This document shows, piece by piece, positions 53,762 to 61,964 of a DNA stretch of 64,000 nt (its first letter is position 1; the number at the start of each line of letters is the position of its first letter). Position numbers and translations under genes: made by a program. Source of the stretch: Cognataquiflexum rubidum (GTDB lineage: Bacteria; Bacteroidota; Bacteroidia; Cytophagales; Cyclobacteriaceae); assembly GCF_022538115.1 (NCBI RefSeq), contig NZ_JAKZAL010000008.1, forward strand, positions 62,001-126,000, in the 5' to 3' direction. The notes under the pieces are model-generated. The model saw only the letters and a list, made by a program, of their open reading frames with translations. It did no database searches and was not told the origin of the DNA.

Positions 53762-55243
53762 ATGAAAAAACATTTACTTACAGCAGCGCTCGTGCTAATT
53801 ACCTTTTCTTGGGTATTTGCACAGGAAAACAGAGAAATAAAAGTCGAATCTTCCTCAGTCACCAATGGTGAAGTGACTATCAAAGGAAAGCGCGTTCCCT
53901 ACAAAACTACGGCTGGTACGATGCCGGTATGGAATGAAGACGGAAAGCCAATTGCCACTCTTTTTTATACCTATTATGAAAGAACTGATATCACGGACAA
54001 AGCAACCCGCCCGCTGGTTTTTTCATTTAACGGAGGTCCTGGATCAGGATCACTTTGGATGCACCTTGCTTATACAGGGCCTTACAAATTGAATATTGAT
54101 GATGAAGGCTATCCGCTTCAACCGTATGGTATCACCCAAAACCCACATTCAATCCTCGATGTAGCGGATATTGTATATATCGATCCGGTAAATACCGGTT
54201 ATTCGAGAATTTTGGACAAGGAAGTTCCGCGTTCCACCTTCTTCGGAATCAACTCTGACATCAAATACCTTGCGGATTGGGTCAAAACCTTTGTAACAAG
54301 ACAAAACCGCTGGCAATCACCAAAATACCTGATTGGTGAAAGTTATGGAACTACCCGGGTAGCAGGATTGGTGCATGAATTGCAGAATGCGCATTGGATG
54401 TATTTCAATGGGGTTGTTTTGGTTTCTCCGACTCCCATGGGATTGGATAGAAGTGGTCCTGTGGCCAAAGCAAACTACCTCCCTTACTTTGCCGCAACGG
54501 CCTGGTATCACAAAGCGCTTCCTGCTGATCTTCAAAGCAGGGATTTGGACAGTATCTTGGCAGAAGTTGAAAAATACACCTTGGATGTGGTGATTCCTGC
54601 GATTTCAAAAGGAGGTTCATTAGATCCTGCTTTGAGGGCAGAGGTAGCCAAGAAAATGGCATACTATTCAGGATTAAGCGAGCAGGTGATTCTTCAACAT
54701 GCCTTGGCTGTACCTACGAGCTATTTTTGGAAAGAATTACTGAGAGACAAAGGTTTGACCGTGGGCAGATTGGACAGCCGGTACAGAGGTATAGATCAAA
54801 CAGATGCCGGAGAGAGATTTGACTATGATCCTGCGCTTACTGCCTGGAACCATGCATTTTCACCGGCAATGAACTATTACGCAAAAAATCTATTGAAATA
54901 CAACACAGACCTGACTTACAACCTATTCGGACCGGTTCATCCTTGGGACAGAAGCAATGAAAATACCGGAAACCAATTGGCGCAGGCGATGTTGCAAAAT
55001 CCCTATTTGCATGTCATGACCCAATCAGGATATTATGACGGCGGTACGGATTATTTCAATGCCAAATACAATATGTGGCAAATGGATCCTGCAGGAAAAA
55101 TGCAGGAAAGATTGATCTTCAAAGGATACAGAAGTGGACACATGATGTACCTGAGAGCGGAGGATCTTGCGACTTCTAATGAAGACATCCGGCAGTTTAT
55201 CCAAAAATCCTTGCCTGGAAAAGGAGTACCGGCGAAGTATTAA
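53762..55243 (+). CDS. S10-family serine carboxypeptidase-like peptidase
   Basis: 493 residues with a signal peptide (MKKHLLTAALVLITFSWVFAQ). The oxyanion region is FSFNGGPGSGSLWMHLAYTGPY, nucleophile Ser194 in LIGESYGTTRVAGL, with the Asp in GYYDGGTDY and the His in YRSGHMMYLR towards the C-terminus. These are the S10 triad positions. Periplasmic or secreted exopeptidase. It has no T9SS domain. Confidence 0.93.
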   Translation: MKKHLLTAALVLITFSWVFAQENREIKVESSSVTNGEVTIKGKRVPYKTTAGTMPVWNEDGKPIATLFYTYYERTDITDKATRPLVFSFNGGPGSGSLWMHLAYTGPYKLNIDDEGYPLQPYGITQNPHSILDVADIVYIDPVNTGYSRILDKEVPRSTFFGINSDIKYLADWVKTFVTRQNRWQSPKYLIGESYGTTRVAGLVHELQNAHWMYFNGVVLVSPTPMGLDRSGPVAKANYLPYFAATAWYHKALPADLQSRDLDSILAEVEKYTLDVVIPAISKGGSLDPALRAEVAKKMAYYSGLSEQVILQHALAVPTSYFWKELLRDKGLTVGRLDSRYRGIDQTDAGERFDYDPALTAWNHAFSPAMNYYAKNLLKYNTDLTYNLFGPVHPWDRSNENTGNQLAQAMLQNPYLHVMTQSGYYDGGTDYFNAKYNMWQMDPAGKMQERLIFKGYRSGHMMYLRAEDLATSNEDIRQFIQKSLPGKGVPAKY

Positions 55244-55264
55244 AAATTATAGCCAAAATCAAAA

Positions 55265-55300
55265 AATAAGCCGTTTCATATGAAATGGCTTATTTTTTTA
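55265..55300 (+). terminator. Intrinsic terminator after the S10 peptidase
   Basis: Stem AATAAGCC/GGCTTATT extended by GTTTCATATGAAAT inside, then TTTTTTT. It lies between convergent genes and may serve both. Confidence 0.85.
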
Positions 55301-55316
55301 GAATTTAATTTGAAAA

Positions 55317-56195
55317 TCACTTTATCAAACCACCAAACTCCTCCAGATTTTTTGGTCTTTGTTCCAGCCCGATAGCTTCAGCAATCATCCCATAAATTTC
55401 TTCTTTTTTCTTGCCTGTTTTTCTAAGCAATTGGATGGAAGTCACATCTGAAGATTTTGAAAGCTTTTGGTTGTTTGGACCATGAAGGAGTGGATGATGG
55501 TGAAAAGTATTCTGTGCGAAAGTGTTTTCGGGCAGAAATTTGGACAGAAATACCTGTGCAATCGTGGAACCCCATAGATCCTTGCCCCGGACGATGAGGT
55601 CTACTCCATAATGGATGTCATCGACGAGAGAAGTCAATTGGTAGGAAGGCATGGCATCTTTCTTTCTTACCACAAAATCCGTCAGGATCCCCGGAAGTTT
55701 CCCGTTTACGATTCCAAGGTTAAGCTCTTTGAATGGGACATCCAAGTGCATTTTGGCTTTGATTCTCCAGGTGATCTCAGCCTGATCAAAAGGAAGATTT
55801 CTTCTCAAGCAAAACCCTGTATAATATCCCTTTGGGTTCATTTTTTCGATTTTCTTGCGGCTGCAGTCACAGGCAAACAGTACTTTTTTATTCCTCAATT
55901 CCTCAAGTGCTTTGTTGTACAAAGGCAGGCGGTGGATTTGGGCATGGTTCTGTTCAAAATCCGCCATATCTCTCGGGCCTTGGTCGTATGGGATTTCCAA
56001 AAAATCAAGTGAATCAAAAATATCCTGAACAAACCTTGGCTTATACCTTTCACGGTCAAGGTCATCAATTCTCAGCAAAACCTTCGCTCCATTTTTTTTA
56101 GCTAAATGATGGGTAATAATAAATGAATAGATATTTCCGATATGGAGAAAGCCACTTGGCGTGGGAGCAAATCTTGTCAATTTGAATTCAGACAT
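55317..56195 (-). CDS. Glutamyl-Q tRNA(Asp) synthetase-like protein
   Basis: 292 residues: a GluRS catalytic domain without the anticodon-binding half. HIGH-type motif APTPSGFLHIGNIYSF, KMSKS-type motif QKLSKSSDVTS, and the zinc cluster characteristic of YadB/GluQ-RS in CDCSRKKIEKMNPKGYYTGFC (CxC...YxxxC). It attaches glutamate to queuosine 34 of tRNA-Asp, independent of the anticodon. Notably, tRNA-Asp genes lie 8 kb away in the same window. The 3' end faces the S10 terminator. Confidence 0.88.
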   Translation of the reverse strand: MSEFKLTRFAPTPSGFLHIGNIYSFIITHHLAKKNGAKVLLRIDDLDRERYKPRFVQDIFDSLDFLEIPYDQGPRDMADFEQNHAQIHRLPLYNKALEELRNKKVLFACDCSRKKIEKMNPKGYYTGFCLRRNLPFDQAEITWRIKAKMHLDVPFKELNLGIVNGKLPGILTDFVVRKKDAMPSYQLTSLVDDIHYGVDLIVRGKDLWGSTIAQVFLSKFLPENTFAQNTFHHHPLLHGPNNQKLSKSSDVTSIQLLRKTGKKKEEIYGMIAEAIGLEQRPKNLEEFGGLIK

Positions 56196-56274
56196 GGGTT
56201 GGTATTGATTGAATAAGGTATTTTGAAATCTTTTTTGTAACTAGTTTGGGATTTTCCTGACAGCCAAAAAGAAA

Positions 56275-56970
56275 ATGAAGAACTTCCAACATTCCTCTTT
56301 ATCCGTAGTATTTATCCTCGTTTTTTGTTTTGGATCATGTGACTCAAAACTAACAGGAAGTAAGTTAATTCAAAAATCCATCGAATACCATGATCCAAAG
56401 GGGCAATGGCAAGAATTGAACAGGGTTTTTTATTTTGCTGATTCCCGACCCGGCAAACCGTCCAGGCAATATACTGTTCAGATAGACCTTCCGGATAATT
56501 ATTTTAAGTATATCAACAGTGGCGAAAACCTTGTTTATGAGGTAGATGGTGAGAACTGCATTGGCTCTGAACAGGGAAGTAAAGACTGTGAAAGGGCCAT
56601 GATGCTCCGCAATTATTAAGGATACCTTTGGGGATTGCCGATGAAGTTGAAGGACAAAGGAACTGAGATCGACAGAGAATACAAAGTGGAAGATTTGAAT
56701 GGGATAGAAGCTTTTGTGGTCCGTGTACCCTACGAAAAGGACATTTGGTATTTTTACCTTCATCCCGAAACTTATGCGCTTTTGGCTTACAAATTTTATA
56801 AAGACGAAGAAAATAAGATTGGGGAAATGATCTATCTCAAAGAGGAAGTCATCGTGGGGGAAATGAAAATTCCCGCAGAACGATCCTGGTACAGGACAGA
56901 AAACGATGAGTTTTTAGGAACGGACTTTCTTTTAAAAACCGAAGACCCCTCAAGAAAAACGCAGGATTAA
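56275..56970 (+). pseudogene. DUF6503-like lipoprotein gene interrupted by one in-frame stop
   Basis: Two frames in the same phase, 56275-56619 and 56635-56970, are separated by a single TAA (56617-56619). Read through, the protein is a 231-residue lipoprotein (signal MKNFQHSSLSVVFILVFCFGSC) with KSIEYHDPKGQWQELNRVFY, then MLRNY-stop-GYLWGLPMKLKD and DIWYFYLHPETYALLAYKFY. The RNY-x-x-YLWGLPMKL junction fits one family (DUF6503-like, from memory), with the stop in place of a probable tyrosine codon. The downstream part keeps its sense codons, so the lesion is recent or a sequencing error. Confidence 0.75.
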
Positions 56971-57025
56971 TATCTTTTAACCATTGGAATTTCTCAAACT
57001 CATGGGTCGGAGTTAAATTCGAACT

Positions 57026-57772
57026 GTGAAAAAATACTTGCTCGCTCTCCTTATTTTCTTTGCCTCAGCCCAGATGAAAGCTTTATCCCAGGTTCTTACA
57101 GGGAATGTGCTTGATGGGTTGGACAAAGGTTTTTTGGATAAAGTATGGGTTATTAACCTTCAAAACAAGGACAGCAGCCTTACCAATGAAAGGGGATATT
57201 TTAGGGTCAGAGCGACTGAAGGTGACTCTATCCTGATTTCAAAAAGTTATTACATTCCCAAAATCCTGATTGCCGGAAGAGAAAAACACATCCTGACCGA
57301 CATTTACCTTGATGCCAGGACACTGCCCAGATTCGATTTGTATGGTGAGAAATTTATCATCCCGTTTAGGGTAGGTAACCAATCCACCATGAGGGGGCTG
57401 ACCGATGGACCGGCAGGACCGGGAAAAATCTATACCGGATTGGCCAATAATCCTTCGCTTCAGCCTGGTCTGACTTTGGATGGACCCATCTCTTATTTTA
57501 TGAAAAGTGAAAGGCAAAAAAGGCAATATGCCCGCAAACTGGCATTTTTAGCAAGTCAGGAGGATTATTTGAGACTGATACAATCTGATTCGGTGATGGC
57601 TGCTTTGAAATATGAATATAACCTGACGGATGAAGATCTTGATGGATTGATCATTGAGTTTAACCTTCAGAATATCGACCACCAATTTGTGGGAATGGAA
57701 TGGGAAAGAGTGGAAAAATTACTGATTGACTTTTTGGATAGCAGGTCAGGATATAAACGGAAAGAGGATTAA
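57026..57772 (+). CDS. Exported protein with carboxypeptidase-regulatory-like domain
   Basis: 248 residues starting with GTG at 57026 (VKKYLLALLIFFASAQMKAL as a signal peptide, first residue Met in the protein). Residues 22-100 resemble the CarboxypepD-regulatory beta-sandwich: VLTGNVLDGLDKGFLDKVWV, SSLTNERGYFRVRATEGDSI, ILTDIYLDARTLP. The remainder (about 110-248) is helical and unfamiliar. Such domains occur in TonB-linked and surface proteins of Bacteroidota. It probably sits in the periplasm. Function unknown. Confidence 0.75.
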   Translation: MKKYLLALLIFFASAQMKALSQVLTGNVLDGLDKGFLDKVWVINLQNKDSSLTNERGYFRVRATEGDSILISKSYYIPKILIAGREKHILTDIYLDARTLPRFDLYGEKFIIPFRVGNQSTMRGLTDGPAGPGKIYTGLANNPSLQPGLTLDGPISYFMKSERQKRQYARKLAFLASQEDYLRLIQSDSVMAALKYEYNLTDEDLDGLIIEFNLQNIDHQFVGMEWERVEKLLIDFLDSRSGYKRKED

Positions 57773-58067
57773 TAAAAAAAACCGCTCCCTAAGGATACGG
57801 TCTTTCTGAACTTAAACTAGCAATTAGATAATCATTGTATTTAACTTATTTGCCAATAAACCGACTTTTCAATTGGTGCCTGGATTCCCGATAGCAAAAC
57901 GTAAATATTAGCTTATGAGAGATATTTGTTTTCCCTGAACCAGGACTTATTTGTAAAGTTGAATCGATAGGCTTTTTTTAACAGTGTATACTCTAAAAGT
58001 AAAGAATCAGTTGCTTCTATCAATATTTTGAAACATTGAATCTCTTAATGCTTGACAAAAGTTTTTT

Positions 58068-58547
58068 TTATGATCTTTTTTTGATGGACCAAGTGACAAA
58101 AAATCTGGCTACCATTTCTCCATTTGGGTTGGTTCCCGTCGATACCATGGTCAAGGTATTGCTTTCACCGGATTTCAATTCATCCACCAATTTCTCCAAT
58201 TCTTGTCCCTGGTTACAGACAAATGTTATTTTTTGGTTTGCCTTTTTGTGGTACTCTGCTCTGAAATCAACAACTAGCATACTGAAGCTCCCTTTGCCTG
58301 CCATACCTACCTGACAGAGTGCACCCGTACTCAATTCAGCTGCACCGGCCATAGCAGCAAAATAAATAGACTTAAAAGGGTTTTGGCTTCTCCAAAAATA
58401 AGGGATGGTTACTGTGCATTTTTCCAAAGACAAATCCTTGATTTTTAATCTCCAAAAGACTGCTGAGGGCAATTTGAACAACATTGCCCACCAAAAAATA
58501 AAAGGATTGCTCATCCTGCTGATATGTTTTTTTGCCTCAGGTGTCAT
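58068..58547 (-). CDS. DUF4442 hotdog-fold protein
   Basis: 159 residues from the ATG at 58547; the frame extends to 58631 with weak support. Seen: SNPFIFWWAMLFKLPSAVFW, YFWRSQNPFKSIYFAAMAGAA and ELSTGALCQVGMAG. Strands with the NPFKSIYFAA motif and ELSTG are characteristic of DUF4442, a thioesterase-like hotdog family. Probably acts on acyl-thioesters in the cytoplasm; no catalytic residue can be named with confidence. Divergent from the M48 protease gene. Confidence 0.85.
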   Translation of the reverse strand: MTPEAKKHISRMSNPFIFWWAMLFKLPSAVFWRLKIKDLSLEKCTVTIPYFWRSQNPFKSIYFAAMAGAAELSTGALCQVGMAGKGSFSMLVVDFRAEYHKKANQKITFVCNQGQELEKLVDELKSGESNTLTMVSTGTNPNGEMVARFFVTWSIKKRS

Positions 58548-58645
58548 GATTCTTGAATTAATTTGCTTCAAATTAAGCAAAAAACTGAGACGCCGTTTTT
58601 GATGTGGCATCTTTTTTGGGCAATTTCGCATTAAAACCAGAATGT

Positions 58646-59449
58646 ATGTTTAAGAAGATAATGTTTTTCATAGCACTGGGGATATTTGTTTATTCCTGTG
58701 CGCAGGTTCCTATGAGTGGAAGGAGCCAACTTTCATTGGTTGACAATGCTGAATTGCTGCCCTTGGCTTTTATAGAATACGAAAAGGTCCTCAAAGAAGG
58801 AAAGGTAATCACCAATACCGCAGATGGCCAAATGGTAGTTAAAGTAGGGAAGCGTATCGCTTCTGCTGTAGATACATACATGAAGGCCAATGGTTTTGAA
58901 AAAGAACTTCAGGGATTTCAATGGGAGTTCAACTTGTTACAAGAGGCTATTGTGAATGCTTGGTGTATGCCTGGAGGAAAAGTGGCCTTTTACACAGGAA
59001 TAATCCCGGTTTGTCAGGATGAAGCAGGGATCGCCGTGGTCATGGGACATGAAGTGGCACATGCTATTGCCAGCCATGGAAGGGAAAGGATGTCAAACGG
59101 GATGTTGATGAATGGACTTCTTGGGACAGCACAGGCTGCGATGGGACAAAATCCCACATTAACCCAAAACATCATGCTTCAGGCGTTTGGTGTCGGTGGA
59201 GAATTGGGAATGTTGTCTTTCAGTAGAAAACATGAATTGGAAGCGGATCAATTGGGATTAAATTTTATGGCTTTGGCAGGATATGACCCTAGAGTAGCTC
59301 CGGCATTTTGGCAAAGAATGGAAAAAGCAGGTTCAGGAGAAGCGCCTCCCGAGTTTCTTTCTACCCACCCGGGACCAAAGAGAAGAATCGATGAGTTGAA
59401 TAAACAGATGCCGGTTGCTTTGGAATATTATGAAAAAAGTAAAAAGTAA
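58646..59449 (+). CDS. M48-family metalloprotease, lipoprotein
   Basis: 267 residues from the ATG at 58646 (an in-frame GTG at 58604 adds 14 unconvincing residues). Lipoprotein signal MFKKIMFFIALGIFVYSC. Zinc motif GHEVAHAIASHG (HExxH) with the third ligand Glu in EADQLGLNFMALAGYDPR, and RRIDELNKQ at the end. It is an outer-membrane or periplasmic zinc protease of the LoiP/BepA/YcaL group, involved in envelope quality control. No TPR repeats, unlike BepA. A bidirectional terminator follows. Confidence 0.93.
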   Translation: MFKKIMFFIALGIFVYSCAQVPMSGRSQLSLVDNAELLPLAFIEYEKVLKEGKVITNTADGQMVVKVGKRIASAVDTYMKANGFEKELQGFQWEFNLLQEAIVNAWCMPGGKVAFYTGIIPVCQDEAGIAVVMGHEVAHAIASHGRERMSNGMLMNGLLGTAQAAMGQNPTLTQNIMLQAFGVGGELGMLSFSRKHELEADQLGLNFMALAGYDPRVAPAFWQRMEKAGSGEAPPEFLSTHPGPKRRIDELNKQMPVALEYYEKSKK

Positions 59450-59463
59450 TTGGAGCTTTTTTT

Positions 59464-59506
59464 AAAACAAAAAATGCAGCCTGAAATTCATCAGGCTGCA
59501 TTTTTT
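59464..59506 (+). terminator. Bidirectional terminator between M48 protease and exonuclease
   Basis: Perfect stem TGCAGCCTGA/TCAGGCTGCA with a 6-base loop, T-run TTTTTTG to the right and A-run to the left, so it can end both convergent transcripts. Confidence 0.92.
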
Positions 59507-59541
59507 GTTAATCAATTAACCAATTAACCAATTAACCAATA

Positions 59542-60348
59542 TTATCTCTGATTGAAACTCCTCAGTTTGACTTGGGTAAATTTCCTTTTGGTATCCAAGG
59601 GAAAATCCCCTTTCATCATCCACTCGTAATAGGAGGGCTCTTCTTTCAGCACATTTTCAATGGTCTTTCCTTTGTGTTTGCCAAAGTTGAAACATTCCTC
59701 ACCGTTGTCATTGAAGATAAACCTACCGGCGAGGTCAACCATTTTTTCGTTGAGCAGGCTGTGGATTTTTTTCATGTCGTTTTGGAAGACACCTAATTTG
59801 TTGCCTTGCAAATCTTCAGCCTCGTCACCGTCATATTTTTCCATTTGGGCTTTGAAAACTTCGTAAGATGCAATGGTGTCAGCTTCTGCACTGTGGGCGT
59901 TTTCAAGGGTTTTGCCACAATAAAACTTATAAGCCGCAGACAGATTTCTTTTTTCCATCATGTGAAAAATCTTCTGAGAATCAAGGATATTTCTTTTTTC
60001 AATGTCAAAATCAATCCCTGATCTAAGGAATTCTTCTACCAATAAAGGGATGTCAAACTTGAGCACATTGAAGCCCGCCAAATCGGCCCCTTCGAGAAAC
60101 TGGTGCAATTCCTTTGAAAGTGATTTAAAAGTAGGAGAGTCTTTTACATCTTTATCATAAATGCCATGAATGGCCGAACTTTCTGCCGGAATGGGGATGG
60201 TAGGGTTGATCAGTGACGTTTTGATTTCCTGACGGCCGTTGGGATGGACCTTCAGGATGGAGATCTCAACAATCCTATCGGTTGAAATATTGATTCCTGT
60301 GGACTCAAGATCAAAAAATGCAATTGGTGTTTTAAGATTAAGATTCAT
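59542..60348 (-). CDS. DEDDh 3'-5' exonuclease (DnaQ/PolC epsilon-like)
   Basis: 268 residues. Exo I FFDLESTGINI (Asp13, Glu15), Exo II region LAGFNVLKFDIPLLVEEF and Exo III LENAHSAEADTIASYEVF (His and Asp of DEDDh). Residues beyond ~180 form an additional domain with FNFGKHKGKTIENVLKEEPS, YYEWMMKGDF, which is common in this Bacteroidota exonuclease group. It degrades DNA or RNA in the cytoplasm. It overlaps the Mpl gene by one base (TAATG), so they are co-transcribed. Confidence 0.93.
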   Translation of the reverse strand: MNLNLKTPIAFFDLESTGINISTDRIVEISILKVHPNGRQEIKTSLINPTIPIPAESSAIHGIYDKDVKDSPTFKSLSKELHQFLEGADLAGFNVLKFDIPLLVEEFLRSGIDFDIEKRNILDSQKIFHMMEKRNLSAAYKFYCGKTLENAHSAEADTIASYEVFKAQMEKYDGDEAEDLQGNKLGVFQNDMKKIHSLLNEKMVDLAGRFIFNDNGEECFNFGKHKGKTIENVLKEEPSYYEWMMKGDFPLDTKRKFTQVKLRSFNQR

Positions 60349-61721
60349 TAGGATTGGATTTGATTTATTTTTGATTTGAGAATAGATAAGTCCATGTCAT
60401 CATAATTGCCCGAACTCATCAATAAAAGATTCGTCGATAAGTAGTCCTGTGATTCAAGAAAATTTTTGAGCTTTTCGATTTCCGTGAAAAGAATGAGATC
60501 ATTTCTCTTGAAAGCCTGTTGGAGTCTTTCTTCATCCATCAGTTCAAGCTTCTTCAAAGATACGGCTTTTGGGTTTAAATAAATAACCGCAATGTCGGCC
60601 AAGTCAAAGGTGTGGGCATAATTGTCCACAAACTCCTTATTCAAAGAACTGTAGGTATGAAGTTCCTGGACGGCAATCAGTTTTCTCTCAGGAAACTGTT
60701 TTTTGACAGCATTTACCGTAGCATTCAATTTGGAAGGGGCGTGGGCAAAATCCCGAAAAAGGATTGCTGATTCTGATTTTGCCAATATTTCCTGTCTTTT
60801 TGCCGCTCCTTTGAATTCAGGAATGGCTTCATAAAACTGTTGTTTTGTAAGACCAAGAGATTCGCAGATATGAAGCGCTCCCTGCAGGTTTTGGAGGTTG
60901 TGCTCACCAAAAATGTTTATTTCCACTTCATTCCCTTCAGTTACAAGCAAAGTCTTTCCTTCTCGGATTTTATAAGGGTGTGCCTTGTAAGGGATCAGGT
61001 TGATCTTAGCAGGATCACATTTGATGCCCAAAGTATTGACATGTTCATCTTCTTGGCAGTAGATAAAAGTGCCTCCGATCGGAGTCATATTGACCAAAAT
61101 CTCAAATTGTTCTTTGTAATTTTCGAAAGTCGGAAAAACATTAAAGTGGTCCCAAGCAATGCCGCTCATGAGCAGAATGTCATGGTGGTAATGAAAAAAC
61201 TTAGGCCTTCTATCCAATGGCGAAGTCAGGTATTCATCTCCCTCGATGATTATAACCGGCGCATCCGAAAGTTTGACCATCAGGTCAAATCCTTCAATCT
61301 GTGCGCCAACCAGGTAATCGAAATCCCATCCATGGTATTGCAGGACATGCAGGATCATAGAAGTAATGGTTGTCTTGCCATGACTTCCCGAGATGACCAC
61401 TCTTTTTTTATCCTTACTTTGCTCGAATATAAATTCTGGAAAAGAAAATATCGGAATATTCAATTCTTTGGCTTTTTGAAGCTCGGGATTGTCAATCCGG
61501 GCATGCATGCCAAGGATAATTCCATCGAGCTCAGCAGTGATTTTGTCAGCAAACCACCCTTTTTCTTTTGGTAAGATCCCTGCATTTTCCAATCTGGTTC
61601 TTGATGGTTCATAGATCTCATCATCTGACCCTGAGACCTCATATCCTTTGGCAACCATGGAAAGTGCCAAATTGTGCATGACTGCACCCCCTATAGCTAT
61701 AAAATGATATTTCTTTGACAT
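60348..61721 (-). CDS. mpl: UDP-N-acetylmuramate:L-Ala-gamma-D-Glu-meso-DAP ligase-like Mur ligase
   Basis: 457 residues from the ATG at 61721 (MSKKYHFIAIGGAVMHNLAL); an upstream ATG at 61760 adds 13 residues. N-terminal IGG binding motif and GYEVSGSDDEIYEPSRT, P-loop VVISGSHGKTTITSMIL, then IIEGDEYLTSPLDRRPKFFHYHHDILLMSG and the LMSSGNYDDMDL end. The GAQIEGFD stretch before the EGDEY motif resembles Mpl rather than MurC. Mpl recycles murein tripeptide in the cytoplasm. The exonuclease follows in the same operon. Confidence 0.88.
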   Translation of the reverse strand: MSKKYHFIAIGGAVMHNLALSMVAKGYEVSGSDDEIYEPSRTRLENAGILPKEKGWFADKITAELDGIILGMHARIDNPELQKAKELNIPIFSFPEFIFEQSKDKKRVVISGSHGKTTITSMILHVLQYHGWDFDYLVGAQIEGFDLMVKLSDAPVIIIEGDEYLTSPLDRRPKFFHYHHDILLMSGIAWDHFNVFPTFENYKEQFEILVNMTPIGGTFIYCQEDEHVNTLGIKCDPAKINLIPYKAHPYKIREGKTLLVTEGNEVEINIFGEHNLQNLQGALHICESLGLTKQQFYEAIPEFKGAAKRQEILAKSESAILFRDFAHAPSKLNATVNAVKKQFPERKLIAVQELHTYSSLNKEFVDNYAHTFDLADIAVIYLNPKAVSLKKLELMDEERLQQAFKRNDLILFTEIEKLKNFLESQDYLSTNLLLMSSGNYDDMDLSILKSKINQIQS

Positions 61722-61951
61722 AAATTTTCTGCAAGATTCAAAAGTAACAAATCGTGTCATTTGGGAAAGGGCGGAATCGGGATTAATTTTTGAATTGATC
61801 TTTAGGACAGGCAGGAACCAAAATTTGGGCCGAAAAAAAAATCAAACTTCGGAAGTTCCGGTTTTTAGCTAATAAATTGATTATGTAGCCGTTATGAAAG
61901 TGTGTTGATAACAAGTGTATAAATTGTTCAAAAAGATAAAGGCAAAGCATT

Positions 61952-61959
61952 TACTTTTG
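61952..61959 (+). promoter_or_regulatory. -7 element of the dnaB promoter
   Basis: TACTTTTG, 5 bases before the dnaB ATG, which would give an almost leaderless mRNA; it may be chance. Confidence 0.35.
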
Positions 61960-61964
61960 TTGTT

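Noticed and set aside
60840-61574. 244-codon plus-strand frame opposite the Mpl gene
   Set aside because: It is antisense to a well-supported Mur ligase and has no recognisable motif.
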